Of a stretch of DNA of 64,000 nt, positions 42,968 through 50,813 are shown piece by piece (positions within the stretch are counted from its first letter, which is position 1; every line of letters starts with the position of its first letter). Both the position numbers and the translations under genes were made by a program. The notes below the pieces were generated by a model. It was not told the origin of the DNA and ran no database searches. It was given only the letters and a program-made list of their open reading frames with translations. Source of the stretch: Trissonchulus latispiculum. Lineage: Eukaryota > Nematoda > Enoplea > Enoplida > Ironidae. The stretch spans positions 1 through 64,000 of the forward strand of contig JASAND010020532.1 of assembly GCA_030248195.1 (NCBI GenBank), in the 5' to 3' direction.

Positions 42968-43306
42968 TCAGCGGTTCCTTTTATTAATTTCGTCTGTAAT
43001 CATAGCCTTGATTACGCAATCATGATTGCGTAACCATCCCCAACCGCAGTGATTGTATATTGCTACTGCACACCATAGATCAGTTACGTGATGGTTCAGT
43101 TTGTACTCTGCTGTAAGAGCTTTTGCGAAGGCGACAAATACGAATACTCGAGGTATCACATTTATTCCGTCGCTAAATAGGTAATCTGCAATCTTCATCA
43201 GCGAATCAAGACATGGCCGGGCTTGTCTTGCCATTTGCACTATTTCCTGATTGGGTGATATCCTGCAGCTTTGGACAAAGCGGAGTACATGCTCCATGAT
43301 AATCAT
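42968..43306 (-). CDS. Bcl-2-like protein
   Basis: A 112-residue protein. Residues 42-66 (YLFSDGIN then RVFVFVAFAKALTAE) resemble the BH1 block of Bcl-2 family proteins, where an F-x-D-G-x-N motif precedes a hydrophobic helix. Residues about 86-101 (HCGWGWLRNHDCVIKAM) resemble the BH2 block. There is no C-terminal membrane anchor and no clear BH3, and it is shorter than typical family members (about 150-200). If correct, it would act on the host mitochondrial apoptosis pathway. Its ATG faces the membrane-protein gene at 43337 (divergent, starts about 30 bp apart). The call rests on motif resemblance only. Confidence 0.5.
   Translation of the reverse strand: MIIMEHVLRFVQSCRISPNQEIVQMARQARPCLDSLMKIADYLFSDGINVIPRVFVFVAFAKALTAEYKLNHHVTDLWCAVAIYNHCGWGWLRNHDCVIKAMITDEINKRNR
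42977..42987 (-). promoter_or_regulatory. ATAAAAGG motif upstream of the 42922 gene
   Basis: Minus strand TTAATAAAAGG, 54 nt before the ATG. Same motif as at the other transcription-unit starts. Confidence 0.4.
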
Positions 43307-43312
43307 AAAAGG
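43304..43312 (+). promoter_or_regulatory. ATAAAAGG motif upstream of the membrane-protein gene
   Basis: CATAAAAGG starts 33 nt before the ATG at 43337, the distance expected of a TATA-like element with a very short leader. Confidence 0.5.
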
Positions 43313-43336
43313 ATGGGAGGTAGTCAGTATGTAGGT

Positions 43337-43741
43337 ATGTTAAGAATGGAACTAAAACGACTTCTACTTATTACATTAGTGGTGACTATCACTGTCACTA
43401 GTATTAGCATATTCACTTTGAATGTAACTCTTCCAGCACCCCGAAATGATACATTTTATCCTATCACTATTAGTTTACTACCAGATAGAAAAACTGAGCT
43501 AGTTCAGAATAATCTGAAGGAGACGCTCAGCGAAAAGCAGTTGCACAAAATGCAGCAATTTATGCACAAGTGTTTCAACCAAAACTGTAAAATCAGCGAA
43601 AATCCCAGCCTTCTTTGCCCATATAAGGCGGAGCAGTACAGTATGCAACTCTGTATGGCAGATGACAAACAAATAATGTTTGCTAAAATAGGGAAGATGT
43701 ACATTACAAGAGAAGACATGCTCAGAATATATGAGCTATGA
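43337..43741 (+). CDS. Small single-pass membrane protein
   Basis: Start chosen at 43337 (MLRMELKRLLL) because it is 33 nt after the ATAAAAGG motif; an in-frame ATG-less extension to 43271 would overlap the Bcl-2-like gene start. The N-terminus is basic, then a hydrophobic segment (LLLITLVVTITVTSISIFTL), then about 105 residues with NVT and NDT glycosylation sequons and four Cys in the C-terminal half, consistent with a type II membrane or signal-anchored protein with a lumenal/external domain. No family recognised. Confidence 0.55.
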   Translation: MLRMELKRLLLITLVVTITVTSISIFTLNVTLPAPRNDTFYPITISLLPDRKTELVQNNLKETLSEKQLHKMQQFMHKCFNQNCKISENPSLLCPYKAEQYSMQLCMADDKQIMFAKIGKMYITREDMLRIYEL

Positions 43742-43752
43742 CAACCAAAGTT

Positions 43753-43761
43753 AATAAAAGG
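43753..43761 (+). promoter_or_regulatory. ATAAAAGG motif, first of a tandem pair
   Basis: AATAAAAGG, 57 nt before the ATG at 43810. It could equally act as a poly(A) signal for the preceding gene. Confidence 0.4.
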
Positions 43762-43776
43762 GATTGATGACCGAAA

Positions 43777-43787
43777 TTAATAAAAGG
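43777..43787 (+). promoter_or_regulatory. ATAAAAGG motif, second of a tandem pair
   Basis: TTAATAAAAGG starting 33 nt before the ATG at 43810. Confidence 0.5.
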
Positions 43788-43809
43788 AACTAGTAAACTG
43801 ATTATTTTT

Positions 43810-44121
43810 ATGATGACAGCAAGACAATTAAGGTTTTGCACCTACTGTGGAAAGGATTACGTTAACTTGAAATCACTCAACAATCACATTGCTCTACAAC
43901 ATGGCAACTATTTGCAAGACATGCAACCTTACCTTCCCGGACCTGAAGGAGAAGCGAAGGCACATGCGAGATGGCCACCCTCGTCTATGCTGTGGCCAAG
44001 TCTTCAACACAATGAGAGATTTGCGATGGCACAAAGACCAACATCACAAGAACGAAGGGAGAAAGAGGCGACAGACGAGAACGGAAGGCTACGTGAAGAC
44101 GAAAACGAGACGCGGAGATGA
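43810..44121 (+). CDS. Short ORF with one C2H2 finger overlapping the NADAR gene
   Basis: The first 33 residues contain a convincing finger (CTYCGKDYVNLKSLNNHIAL...H). The rest of the 103-residue frame is the shadow of the zinc-finger/NADAR gene in another frame. Either a short finger protein is made, or a frameshift between this finger and the fingers of the 43901 gene joins them, or the finger is a relic. Confidence 0.35.
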   Translation: MMTARQLRFCTYCGKDYVNLKSLNNHIALQHGNYLQDMQPYLPGPEGEAKAHARWPPSSMLWPSLQHNERFAMAQRPTSQERREKEATDENGRLREDENETRR

Positions 44122-44593
44122 TTTGCTGCTATTTACAAACCTGAATCATCCCTTTTCCAACTACTACAAGGCCAACTTTATCGTATATGGAGTGCCCTTC
44201 AGGAGTGTCATGCAATTCTACGTGGCAGAAAAGGCAAGATGGCTTGGAGAGTTCGACAAGTTCAATCGAATTGTACAAGCCTGGACGCCTGAGGAAGCAA
44301 TTCATATTGGAACAACTCTACCAACAGAGAACGATGAAGATTGGGAGAGGATGCGTGCTTCGGTGGTGGAAATTGGCGTCAGGGAAAAGGTGCGGCAAAA
44401 TGCTGATATTGAGCGGCTACTGATGGACACTGGTGATGGGATAATTGCGGCTGCTACAGGATCAATAGACAATTATTGGGGTATTGGTCTGGATGCGGAT
44501 GATCGCCTTGCCATAAACCCAAAGAAATGGCGTGGTGACAACGTTCTTGGCAAGATGTTGATGAAGATTAGAGAAGAAGCCAGAACCTGCTAA
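43901..44593 (+). CDS. Zinc-finger/NADAR-domain protein
   Basis: 230 residues from the first ATG of the frame (an upstream TTG at 43889 is unlikely). Residues 1-50 hold C2H2-like fingers (CKTCNLTFPDLKEKRRHM..., then CCGQVFNTMRDLRWHKDQHH). A basic linker follows. From about residue 75 comes a NADAR (YbiA/RibX-type) domain: HPFSNYY, a G-x-x-F-x-S-x-x-QFY motif with an AEKA helix, WERMRASVVEIGVREK, DNYWGIGL and a W-x-G-x-N-x-LG-x-x-LM-x-x-R ending. NADAR proteins cleave N-glycosidic or ADP-ribose linkages; some members remove ADP-ribose from guanine in DNA. The finger fusion suggests DNA targeting. Intact domain; good confidence in family, role inferred. Confidence 0.88.
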   Translation: MATICKTCNLTFPDLKEKRRHMRDGHPRLCCGQVFNTMRDLRWHKDQHHKNEGRKRRQTRTEGYVKTKTRRGDDLLLFTNLNHPFSNYYKANFIVYGVPFRSVMQFYVAEKARWLGEFDKFNRIVQAWTPEEAIHIGTTLPTENDEDWERMRASVVEIGVREKVRQNADIERLLMDTGDGIIAAATGSIDNYWGIGLDADDRLAINPKKWRGDNVLGKMLMKIREEARTC

Positions 44594-44628
44594 CTGATGA
44601 ACTTTTGTGTAATTGTGAACGTTGTAAA

Positions 44629-44638
44629 CAATAAAAAC
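44629..44638 (+). promoter_or_regulatory. ATAAAA motif upstream of the packaging ATPase
   Basis: CAATAAAAAC starting 36 nt before the ATG at 44665. A weaker match lacking the GG. Confidence 0.35.
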
Positions 44639-44664
44639 AACGTTTCCGCCAATCATCAAACACG

Positions 44665-45312
44665 ATGAAAATGGCACTTATACCTACTCCTTTTTTGATG
44701 CTACAGCATCCATTTACCTGCATAGTTGCAGCACCAACTAAAGCTGGAAAGACTACATTCGTTTCAAAGCTATTACAGCATGCGGATCAAATGATCCAAC
44801 CCCAACCAGATCGGATTTTGTGGTGTTACACCGAATGGCAAGAAGCCTATGAAAATCTACCGTATGTTACCTTTCAAAAGGGACTACCCAATTTAGAAGA
44901 ACTGAAACGTAACAAGCATATGAACACTCTCATCGTTTTGGATGATCTCATGTCAGAAGTAACAAAGGATTCGAAACTGGTGGAATTGTTTACGCGTGGG
45001 TGCCATCACTGGTCCTGCAGCGTAATACACATCACTCAAGACATATTCTTTGCAAGGAGGACAAGCAGGATAAATGCTCAGTACATTGTACTAATGAAGA
45101 ATCCTGCCGACAAGCTAACTCCACTGAATCTCGCCAAGCAAATGTACCCTGGTCAAGTAGACGGCTTCATGCAAGCCTTCAATCATGCCACAAGCAAGCC
45201 TCATGGATACCTGCTGATTGATCTGGATCAAGCAACACCAGAAGAATTTCGACTGCGAACAAACATATTTCCAGATGAACTTAATGGGGTGTATACACTA
45301 AAGAAGACATAA
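44665..45312 (+). CDS. FtsK/A32-like genome-packaging ATPase
   Basis: 215 residues. Walker A lies at 22-32 (AAPTKAGKTTF) and Walker B at 89-94 (LIVLDD), followed by a sensor-like segment (SVIHITQDIFF). Length and motifs fit the small packaging ATPase of Polintons and related dsDNA viruses, which pumps the genome into a preformed capsid. It heads the plus-strand virion block, but with an approximately 75-bp gap to the next gene rather than overlap. Confidence 0.88.
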   Translation: MKMALIPTPFLMLQHPFTCIVAAPTKAGKTTFVSKLLQHADQMIQPQPDRILWCYTEWQEAYENLPYVTFQKGLPNLEELKRNKHMNTLIVLDDLMSEVTKDSKLVELFTRGCHHWSCSVIHITQDIFFARRTSRINAQYIVLMKNPADKLTPLNLAKQMYPGQVDGFMQAFNHATSKPHGYLLIDLDQATPEEFRLRTNIFPDELNGVYTLKKT

Positions 45313-45349
45313 ATACATGCGGTGTAAACGATATTAACCGTAAGAAATA

Positions 45350-45358
45350 CATAAAAGC
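45350..45358 (+). promoter_or_regulatory. ATAAAAGC motif upstream of the virion-gene cluster
   Basis: CATAAAAGC starting 37 nt before the ATG at 45387; the only such motif before the overlapping cluster 45387-50813. Confidence 0.5.
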
Positions 45359-45386
45359 TATTCCCGATTAATGTATCATCAGCGAT

Positions 45387-45725
45387 ATGGCTCAACGATT
45401 TGAAAAGAACGCAGACTATTTGAGTGTTCTATGCAAGTGTAACCCAAAACAACGTAAAGCTATACTCAAGACAGCAGACAATCAGCTCATTGGAGTCATT
45501 TGTGACTGTGTGGAAAACGTACTAGCGGGTAACGTACCGCTTAGCGACGAAGAAAAGCATCGTCTGAGAAAACATATCAACGTTCTCAGAAGAATTCGCG
45601 CAAAGAAGTCTTTGGCCAGCAAACGAAAGGAGATTGTTCAACACGGAGGATTCTTGCCTGCAGTTTTGGCTCCTCTCATTGGCGTTGTTGGTGGATTACT
45701 CAGCGATCTGATACTCAGAAGATGA
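45387..45725 (+). CDS. Small basic protein with hydrophobic C-terminus
   Basis: 112 residues. The N-terminal two thirds are helical and basic (KHINVLRRIRAKKSLASKRK); the C-terminus is QHGGFLPAVLAPLIGVVGG followed by a short hydrophobic end. This Gly/Pro-rich hydrophobic ending is, as far as I recall, common to small proteins next to Polinton capsid genes. A core or membrane-active virion component is plausible. It overlaps the next gene by ATGA. Confidence 0.6.
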   Translation: MAQRFEKNADYLSVLCKCNPKQRKAILKTADNQLIGVICDCVENVLAGNVPLSDEEKHRLRKHINVLRRIRAKKSLASKRKEIVQHGGFLPAVLAPLIGVVGGLLSDLILRR

Positions 45726-46291
45726 TGGAATATTCAGTACTGGTTAGACCAGATTACTTTGAGCAGCATGGTGAAGTTGCAGCCCAGCAAATCAAGGAAG
45801 CGCTGGAGCAGAAAGTACCCTCAGATGTGAAACTTGCCTTATACCGCCAGCAAAACTACCGGAACCGGCTGATTAAAGAAAAGCCCAAAACGACAATGAC
45901 TGTTAAAAGGGAGTCATCTCCCCAGACTGACAGCATTATTGTGGATAACCTTCCACCAGCAGTTCAAACGAAAGGTAGAATGCTTATCCAGCATTTGCAA
46001 GGCATTAAGGGTTTTAGAGTAAACGATAGGGGAGAAATTGAGTATAAAGGACAAATTGCCCCTGACTCACGGATATTTGATCTTATTAATGACTTTGTCA
46101 GGAAACGGAAGACAAAATCGTCTCAACCTGGCGACGATTTATTTGTCGAAGCTCTACGAGATAGCAATGTACCCCGCGAATTTATAGGTAACTCAGCTCG
46201 ATGGGCTGATATTCGAAAGCATAAAAAGCAAATTGGACGCGGATCTAATATATCCAGTGCTCTAAAACGTTTAAAATGGAAGCGATCTTAG
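45722..46291 (+). CDS. Conserved Polinton-type protein upstream of integrase
   Basis: 189 residues. A middle domain (about 75-155) of the form DNLPPAVQTKGRMLIQHL, then DRGEIEYKGQ, then DSRIFDLINDFVRKR ends in a NVPREFIGN segment. I associate this arrangement with an uncharacterised protein often found beside capsid genes in Polinton-like elements, but cannot give a function. The C-terminus is basic. The start overlaps the previous stop (ATGA) and its end overlaps the integrase start by 16 bp. Confidence 0.6.
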   Translation: MMEYSVLVRPDYFEQHGEVAAQQIKEALEQKVPSDVKLALYRQQNYRNRLIKEKPKTTMTVKRESSPQTDSIIVDNLPPAVQTKGRMLIQHLQGIKGFRVNDRGEIEYKGQIAPDSRIFDLINDFVRKRKTKSSQPGDDLFVEALRDSNVPREFIGNSARWADIRKHKKQIGRGSNISSALKRLKWKRS

Positions 46292-47340
46292 ATGAACTCT
46301 ATTATAACCCTAGCAAAAACACTGCTTTCACAGGTCAGCAGGCACTGCTGAGTAAAGCTGCCGGTGCTACTGCCCAAAATGTGCGAGACTATCTCAAGAA
46401 GCAGTATACCTATACTATGCACAAACCCATCAAGCGAAACTATAGAAGAAGGCGCTATGAAGTTGCTGGAATAGATAAGCTTTGGCAGGTCGATTTGGCC
46501 GACATGGTCAGAGTAGCAGATGACAACGATGGGTACAAGTATCTACTTACTTGTGTTGACGTCTTCTCCAAGTACGCTTGGGTTGCTCCAGTCAAATCAA
46601 AGGCAGGTACAGAAGTAGCCAATGCCTTTAAATCCATTTTGGACAGCGGGCGATTACCTAAAGCTCTACAATCAGACAAGGGAAAGGAATTTCTCAACAG
46701 CACTTTTCAGAAACTGCTAAAGGAAAACGACATTCACTTTTACACATGCAACAATCCCGATATCAAGTGTAGTCTTGTTGAGAGGTTTAACAGAACCATA
46801 AAGACAAAACTATTCAAGTACTTTACCAAAAACAGAACCTACAGATACATAGATGTGCTGCCTCAACTGGTAGCAGGATATAACGATTCCAAACACCGAA
46901 GCATTAAAATGAGTCCAAATATGGCCTCGGATCCACAAAACCAGTATAAGGTCTTCAAGAACCTATATGGTAAAATAGTACCATTTAAGGCCCCGACATT
47001 TAGTGAAGGAGATATTGTGAGAATTAGCCGATCAAAAGGCATTTTTGAAAAGGGATATCTCCCAAATTGGTCAGAAGAACTGTTTAAAATTACCAAACTT
47101 TCTCCAGGCCAACCTCCAATGTACAAACTAAGTGACATGCAAGGGGAACCAATTGAGGGTGGTTTCTATGAGGAGGAACTTCAGGCAATAACTGAACCAG
47201 AGACGTATTGGATCGAAAAGATCATAAAAACTAGAGGTAGAGGCAAAAATAAGCAATATCTGGTCAAGTGGTTAGGATACCCTGACAAATTTAACAGCTG
47301 GATTAACGAAAATGACGGATTTTTACCTTCATCTACCTAG
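46276..47340 (+). CDS. INT: Retroviral-type integrase with C-terminal chromodomain
   Basis: 354 residues. The rve catalytic core has D73 (WQVDLADM), D134 (LQSDKGKEF) and E169 (LVERFNRT), with 34 residues between the last two. An SH3-like segment follows near 245-300 (EGDIVRISRSKGIFEKGY), then a chromodomain at about 310-350 (QYLVKWLGYPDKFNSWI). It would insert the linear element into host DNA; the chromodomain suggests targeting to modified histones. All three catalytic residues are present, so it may be active. It overlaps neighbours on both sides. Confidence 0.95.
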   Translation: MEAILDELYYNPSKNTAFTGQQALLSKAAGATAQNVRDYLKKQYTYTMHKPIKRNYRRRRYEVAGIDKLWQVDLADMVRVADDNDGYKYLLTCVDVFSKYAWVAPVKSKAGTEVANAFKSILDSGRLPKALQSDKGKEFLNSTFQKLLKENDIHFYTCNNPDIKCSLVERFNRTIKTKLFKYFTKNRTYRYIDVLPQLVAGYNDSKHRSIKMSPNMASDPQNQYKVFKNLYGKIVPFKAPTFSEGDIVRISRSKGIFEKGYLPNWSEELFKITKLSPGQPPMYKLSDMQGEPIEGGFYEEELQAITEPETYWIEKIIKTRGRGKNKQYLVKWLGYPDKFNSWINENDGFLPSST

Positions 47341-48148
47341 CAATACAAACAACTTTAACACTTTAAGCAGTTTTAGTGTAAAGCTTCCACACCGTATAGA
47401 TCTGGACGGCCAATGGGAAGTTGCTCTTGTTGAGTTTATTTATCCCGTGACATGGGCTAATCTAGGCAGAAAAGTTGACGCTATAGCGAGTATTCATTTC
47501 TCTGATGACAGCTCAAAGGCTAAAGCTCTTCCTGCAAGACATTACGCAACAGTGGAAGATTTATGCGAAGGCATAAACAAGAGCATTCAGTATATGAAAA
47601 ATGAGACCGGTGAAGTGGCTGAGTGCAAGTTCTACTTTGACAAAGACCTACATCGTGTAGTGTTTAAAGTGTTTGAAAACCCAGACAATCTTGAGCACCC
47701 AAACTTTTTCAGTATCAAGTTTAGCGAAAAGTTGGCGTATATGCTGGGTTTCAATGAAAGACTGCTAGATTCTCAGCCGCCTACTGAGGAAAGAGAAGAT
47801 ATTGACGACTGGGATTCTCTCACGTCAAGCGTCGTTACAAAACACAAGATTATTGCAACTGGGGAACCCGATATGAGAGCTGGATTCTATTCCATGTACG
47901 TCTACTGTGACATTGTAGCACCTCAAATCGTCGGAAATACAACTGCGCCCATTCTGAGAGTCGTTCACGTTGAAGGTGAACACGGAGACATTATAGATAA
48001 GATATACAACAACCCGCACTACGTTCCAGTACTAAAAAAGGAGTTTGACACAATCGAAATCAATATAAACGACGATAATGCTAGACACATTGCATTCAAT
48101 TACGGAAGAGTGTTTGCAAAACTGCACTTTAGAAGACAGCAATTATGA
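47312..48148 (+). CDS. Penton-like minor capsid protein
   Basis: 278 residues, starting MTDFYLHLPSNTN and rich in beta strands (FSVKLPHRIDLDGQWEVALVEF). Order and size match the minor capsid/penton (single jelly-roll) protein of Polintons, which fills the five-fold vertices. It overlaps integrase by 29 bp and the next gene by ATGA. Family call from position and the typical N-terminal pattern. Confidence 0.8.
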   Translation: MTDFYLHLPSNTNNFNTLSSFSVKLPHRIDLDGQWEVALVEFIYPVTWANLGRKVDAIASIHFSDDSSKAKALPARHYATVEDLCEGINKSIQYMKNETGEVAECKFYFDKDLHRVVFKVFENPDNLEHPNFFSIKFSEKLAYMLGFNERLLDSQPPTEEREDIDDWDSLTSSVVTKHKIIATGEPDMRAGFYSMYVYCDIVAPQIVGNTTAPILRVVHVEGEHGDIIDKIYNNPHYVPVLKKEFDTIEININDDNARHIAFNYGRVFAKLHFRRQQL

Positions 48149-48558
48149 GAACTCCATATTATCCCGAAAGCGTGAAAACCTGGGAGCATAGTTTGCTTCA
48201 AACAGGTGGGGCATTTTACAAAGGTGTGCCCTATCAGCGTGGTGGTGGATTCGGTAAAGTACTTGGTGGCATCTTCAGAGCTATATGGCCGACAGTCCGA
48301 AAAATTGGTGCTGAAGTAGGCAAAGAAGCACTACGGACAGGCTCAGAGGTCGCGAGAGACTACTTGAATAGAGGCGAAGACATTGGAACGTCGTTTAAAC
48401 GACACTCAAAACAAGCCGTCGGTCGAGTCTTGGAAACCACGGGTAAGGACTTACAGGAAGGAAGAGGCCTCGGATCAAGAAAGCGCACCAATAACATAAA
48501 AACAATAGGCAGAAGCAAAGCTAAGCGTCGAAAAAGAGACATTTTAGACTATGACTAA
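48145..48558 (+). CDS. Amphipathic pVI-like virion protein
   Basis: 137 residues. Near residue 30 a Gly-rich start (QRGGGFGKVLGGIFRAIW) leads into an amphipathic helix (KIGAEVGKEALRTGSEVA); the C-terminus is strongly basic (SKAKRRKRD). This layout and place between minor and major capsid genes fit the membrane-active, protease-processed pVI-like protein of Polintons/adintoviruses. Inference by analogy. Confidence 0.65.
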   Translation: MRTPYYPESVKTWEHSLLQTGGAFYKGVPYQRGGGFGKVLGGIFRAIWPTVRKIGAEVGKEALRTGSEVARDYLNRGEDIGTSFKRHSKQAVGRVLETTGKDLQEGRGLGSRKRTNNIKTIGRSKAKRRKRDILDYD

Positions 48559-49888
48559 GCGACTTGACGCAAATTCTGTTCCCGGTTTCAAGAGTGAACT
48601 GGACTTATTCTCACTCCCACCCACTCAGGTGGCCGTTGAGAAAGGATACTGGTCAGAATATTACCCTCAAAACCCTGTAACCAATTCTGGTCCATACAGG
48701 ATATTCGTCCCAAGGGACGCGTACATGTTAGATCTCAACAAAAACTACCTTTACATAAAACTCAGAGTGGTAACGGATGCTGGCGCAGCTGTGACTCAGA
48801 CGGCAGCTGCTGATGGAACTGTAGACGCGGATGACTTTCCCGTTGCTCCCATCAATTTGATTGGGAAAACCCTATTTGAGCGCCTTATAGTTAAACTCAG
48901 CGACAAGGAAATTTACAACTCTGGCCCACTTTATGCATACCAAGCGTACTTGGAGACTCTGCTAAACTACGGATGGGACGCCAAAAACTCTCATCAACAA
49001 CTAAGTTTGTTTTACAAGGATGACAATTTTGAACTAGACTCAAAAGCAGCTGGAAAGAGAGCCAAACCGTTTCTAGATAACAACGCGGTTGAACTACTGG
49101 CTCCACTGCATTGTGACTTGTTTAAGCAGGAAAGATACTTGCTGAGCGATTGTGAGCTAGCACTGGAATTACACAGAAACAGTGATAATTTCTGTCTCAT
49201 CAGTAACGGTACAAAGTACAAGATATTAGTAGACGATATTAGATGGTACGTCTGGAAAGTAAAGCCACAAGAGTCCCTTTCCCTAGCAATCGAACAAATC
49301 TTGCAGACGCCAAATACGGCAAAATATCCTATACGAAGGATTAAAATGGCTACAAGACATATAGCTGCAGGATCTCAGCATATAATTGAAAACTCAATTT
49401 ATAGTGGCCAATTACCACGAAGAGTGGTCATAAGCCTTGTAGATGCTGAAGCATTCAACGGATCTTTCACAAAGAACCCTTTCAAGTTTGAACACTGCAA
49501 TGTCACAGAAATTGCCCTTAAATGTGGAGACGAATATGTGCCCAAGTATCCCTTGAAGATGGACTGGAAAACTTATCAGTACAGTTTTCCATACATGTAC
49601 CTCTACGAAAACTGCGACATGGCCAACTTGGATAGGGGCATGGATATATCCTACAACAACTTTGTTAAAGGATTCACCATGTTCACCTTTAGTCTAACTG
49701 CCGATAACGTGGATACTGGAGCTATGGAATTGATTAGAGAAGGCGACTTGAGCCTCTGCATGAATCTGAAGGAGCCTTTGCCTGCTGCGGATTTCCCTCA
49801 AGGCATCGTCATAATCATATATGGAGAATTTGATAACTTGATTGCCATTGATGCCAACAGAACACCATTCTTTGACTACGCGATATGA
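48551..49888 (+). CDS. MCP: Major capsid protein (double jelly-roll)
   Basis: 445 residues. Strand-rich throughout with typical blocks: GPYRIFVPRDAYMLDLNKNY, LFERLIVKLSDKEIYNSG, YAYQAYLETLLNYG, a mid-protein QESLSLAIEQ region, and a C-terminal GIVIIIYGEFDNLIAID strand. Size and context match the hexon-like major capsid protein of Polintons/adintoviruses. It overlaps the pVI-like gene by 8 bp and the protease by ATGA. Frame intact. Confidence 0.88.
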   Translation: MTKRLDANSVPGFKSELDLFSLPPTQVAVEKGYWSEYYPQNPVTNSGPYRIFVPRDAYMLDLNKNYLYIKLRVVTDAGAAVTQTAAADGTVDADDFPVAPINLIGKTLFERLIVKLSDKEIYNSGPLYAYQAYLETLLNYGWDAKNSHQQLSLFYKDDNFELDSKAAGKRAKPFLDNNAVELLAPLHCDLFKQERYLLSDCELALELHRNSDNFCLISNGTKYKILVDDIRWYVWKVKPQESLSLAIEQILQTPNTAKYPIRRIKMATRHIAAGSQHIIENSIYSGQLPRRVVISLVDAEAFNGSFTKNPFKFEHCNVTEIALKCGDEYVPKYPLKMDWKTYQYSFPYMYLYENCDMANLDRGMDISYNNFVKGFTMFTFSLTADNVDTGAMELIREGDLSLCMNLKEPLPAADFPQGIVIIIYGEFDNLIAIDANRTPFFDYAI

Positions 49889-50373
49889 ATACTAAAGAGA
49901 TTACAGAAACGATGAAACGATGTAAAGACTTCATTGGGGTATTTGCCAGTGATTGTCTACCAAACATCAAGTCAAGACCTGCCTGCTTTATTGCCAACAC
50001 CGACCCCGCAGATCAGCCTGGCCAACACTGGGTCGCCCTCTATGTTGGTAACAATATAGAATATTTTGACAGTTATGGACTGCCTCCCATTGCTGAATTT
50101 GGCAAGTACAATGTTAATAAATACAACCCTTATTGCCTCCAGAACTTTGATACTAACGTTTGTGGAGAATACTGCATCTACTTTCTACTCAAACGATGCC
50201 AAGGGCATAGTCTCGAATCTATTGTGGAATACCTGAGAAGGTGTGACAACGACCGGGTTGTAAAGAAGTTTGTGGACAGGATACGAGCAACGTGTGAAGC
50301 TGGTGGACAGTGCTGCAAATGCCGATCGTCAACGTTGTGCTTACTGGAAAGCTTGGTAAAGAAATTGCCCTGA
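49885..50373 (+). CDS. PRO: Adenain-like cysteine protease
   Basis: 162 residues. The catalytic set fits: H48 (GQHWVALY), D62 (EYFDSYG), Q86 (CLQNF) and C93 (NVCGEYCIYFL). Family C5/Ulp1-like virion proteases cleave capsid precursors during maturation. The C-terminus is Cys-rich (CEAGGQCCKCRSSTLC). The start overlaps the capsid gene stop (ATGA). Confidence 0.9.
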   Translation: MNTKEITETMKRCKDFIGVFASDCLPNIKSRPACFIANTDPADQPGQHWVALYVGNNIEYFDSYGLPPIAEFGKYNVNKYNPYCLQNFDTNVCGEYCIYFLLKRCQGHSLESIVEYLRRCDNDRVVKKFVDRIRATCEAGGQCCKCRSSTLCLLESLVKKLP

Positions 50374-50813
50374 CGAAGCTGGATGATGTCTACTATCAAC
50401 CTAAACGATTCAGCGGGGCTATACTGCATGATGGCTGCACATTTCTGATATTCAAGAGTGGATCTTTCAACTGTGTTGGTTCAACTTCAACCTCAGATGC
50501 GATAGAAAATGCCCATAAACTCGCAGAAAGGTTGGATGCTAGCTTGGAGAATTATAGGATATGCAACCTTGTATTCTCAAACAAGGCCAAATCAGCTGTG
50601 GACTTGGACTCGCTCTATGAATACCTGCGCCCCTACGGTTATGTTATGATGGATCATGAGCTCTTCAGTGGAATCACCTGGAAACTCAATGGAGCTACTG
50701 TACGACTATTTCACAATGGCCAGTACTTCATCACTGGACTAAAGACGGAAGAGCATGCACAGCTTGCTGATTGCACTGTGCAACAACTATGTGATGAATT
50801 CATGAAGAAGTAA
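50319..50813 (+). CDS. TATA-binding-protein-like protein
   Basis: 164 residues from the ATG at 50319 (an upstream GTG at 50310 is less likely). Two repeats are visible. Repeat 1 starts MPIVNVVLTGKLG and runs through YYQPKRFSGAIL, FLIFKSGSFNCVGSTS and a long helix (DAIENAHKLAERL). Repeat 2 starts YRICNLVFSNKAK and runs through MDHELFSGITWKL, VRLFHNGQYFITG and a final helix. This is the saddle-fold pattern of TBP: beta strands with a PxxF-G motif, an F-x-SG-x-x-x-x-G turn and a helix, twice. It could direct transcription of element genes. It overlaps the protease gene by 55 bp. Most other motifs are shorter than cellular TBP (no N-terminal extension). Confidence 0.75.
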   Translation: MPIVNVVLTGKLGKEIALTKLDDVYYQPKRFSGAILHDGCTFLIFKSGSFNCVGSTSTSDAIENAHKLAERLDASLENYRICNLVFSNKAKSAVDLDSLYEYLRPYGYVMMDHELFSGITWKLNGATVRLFHNGQYFITGLKTEEHAQLADCTVQQLCDEFMKK

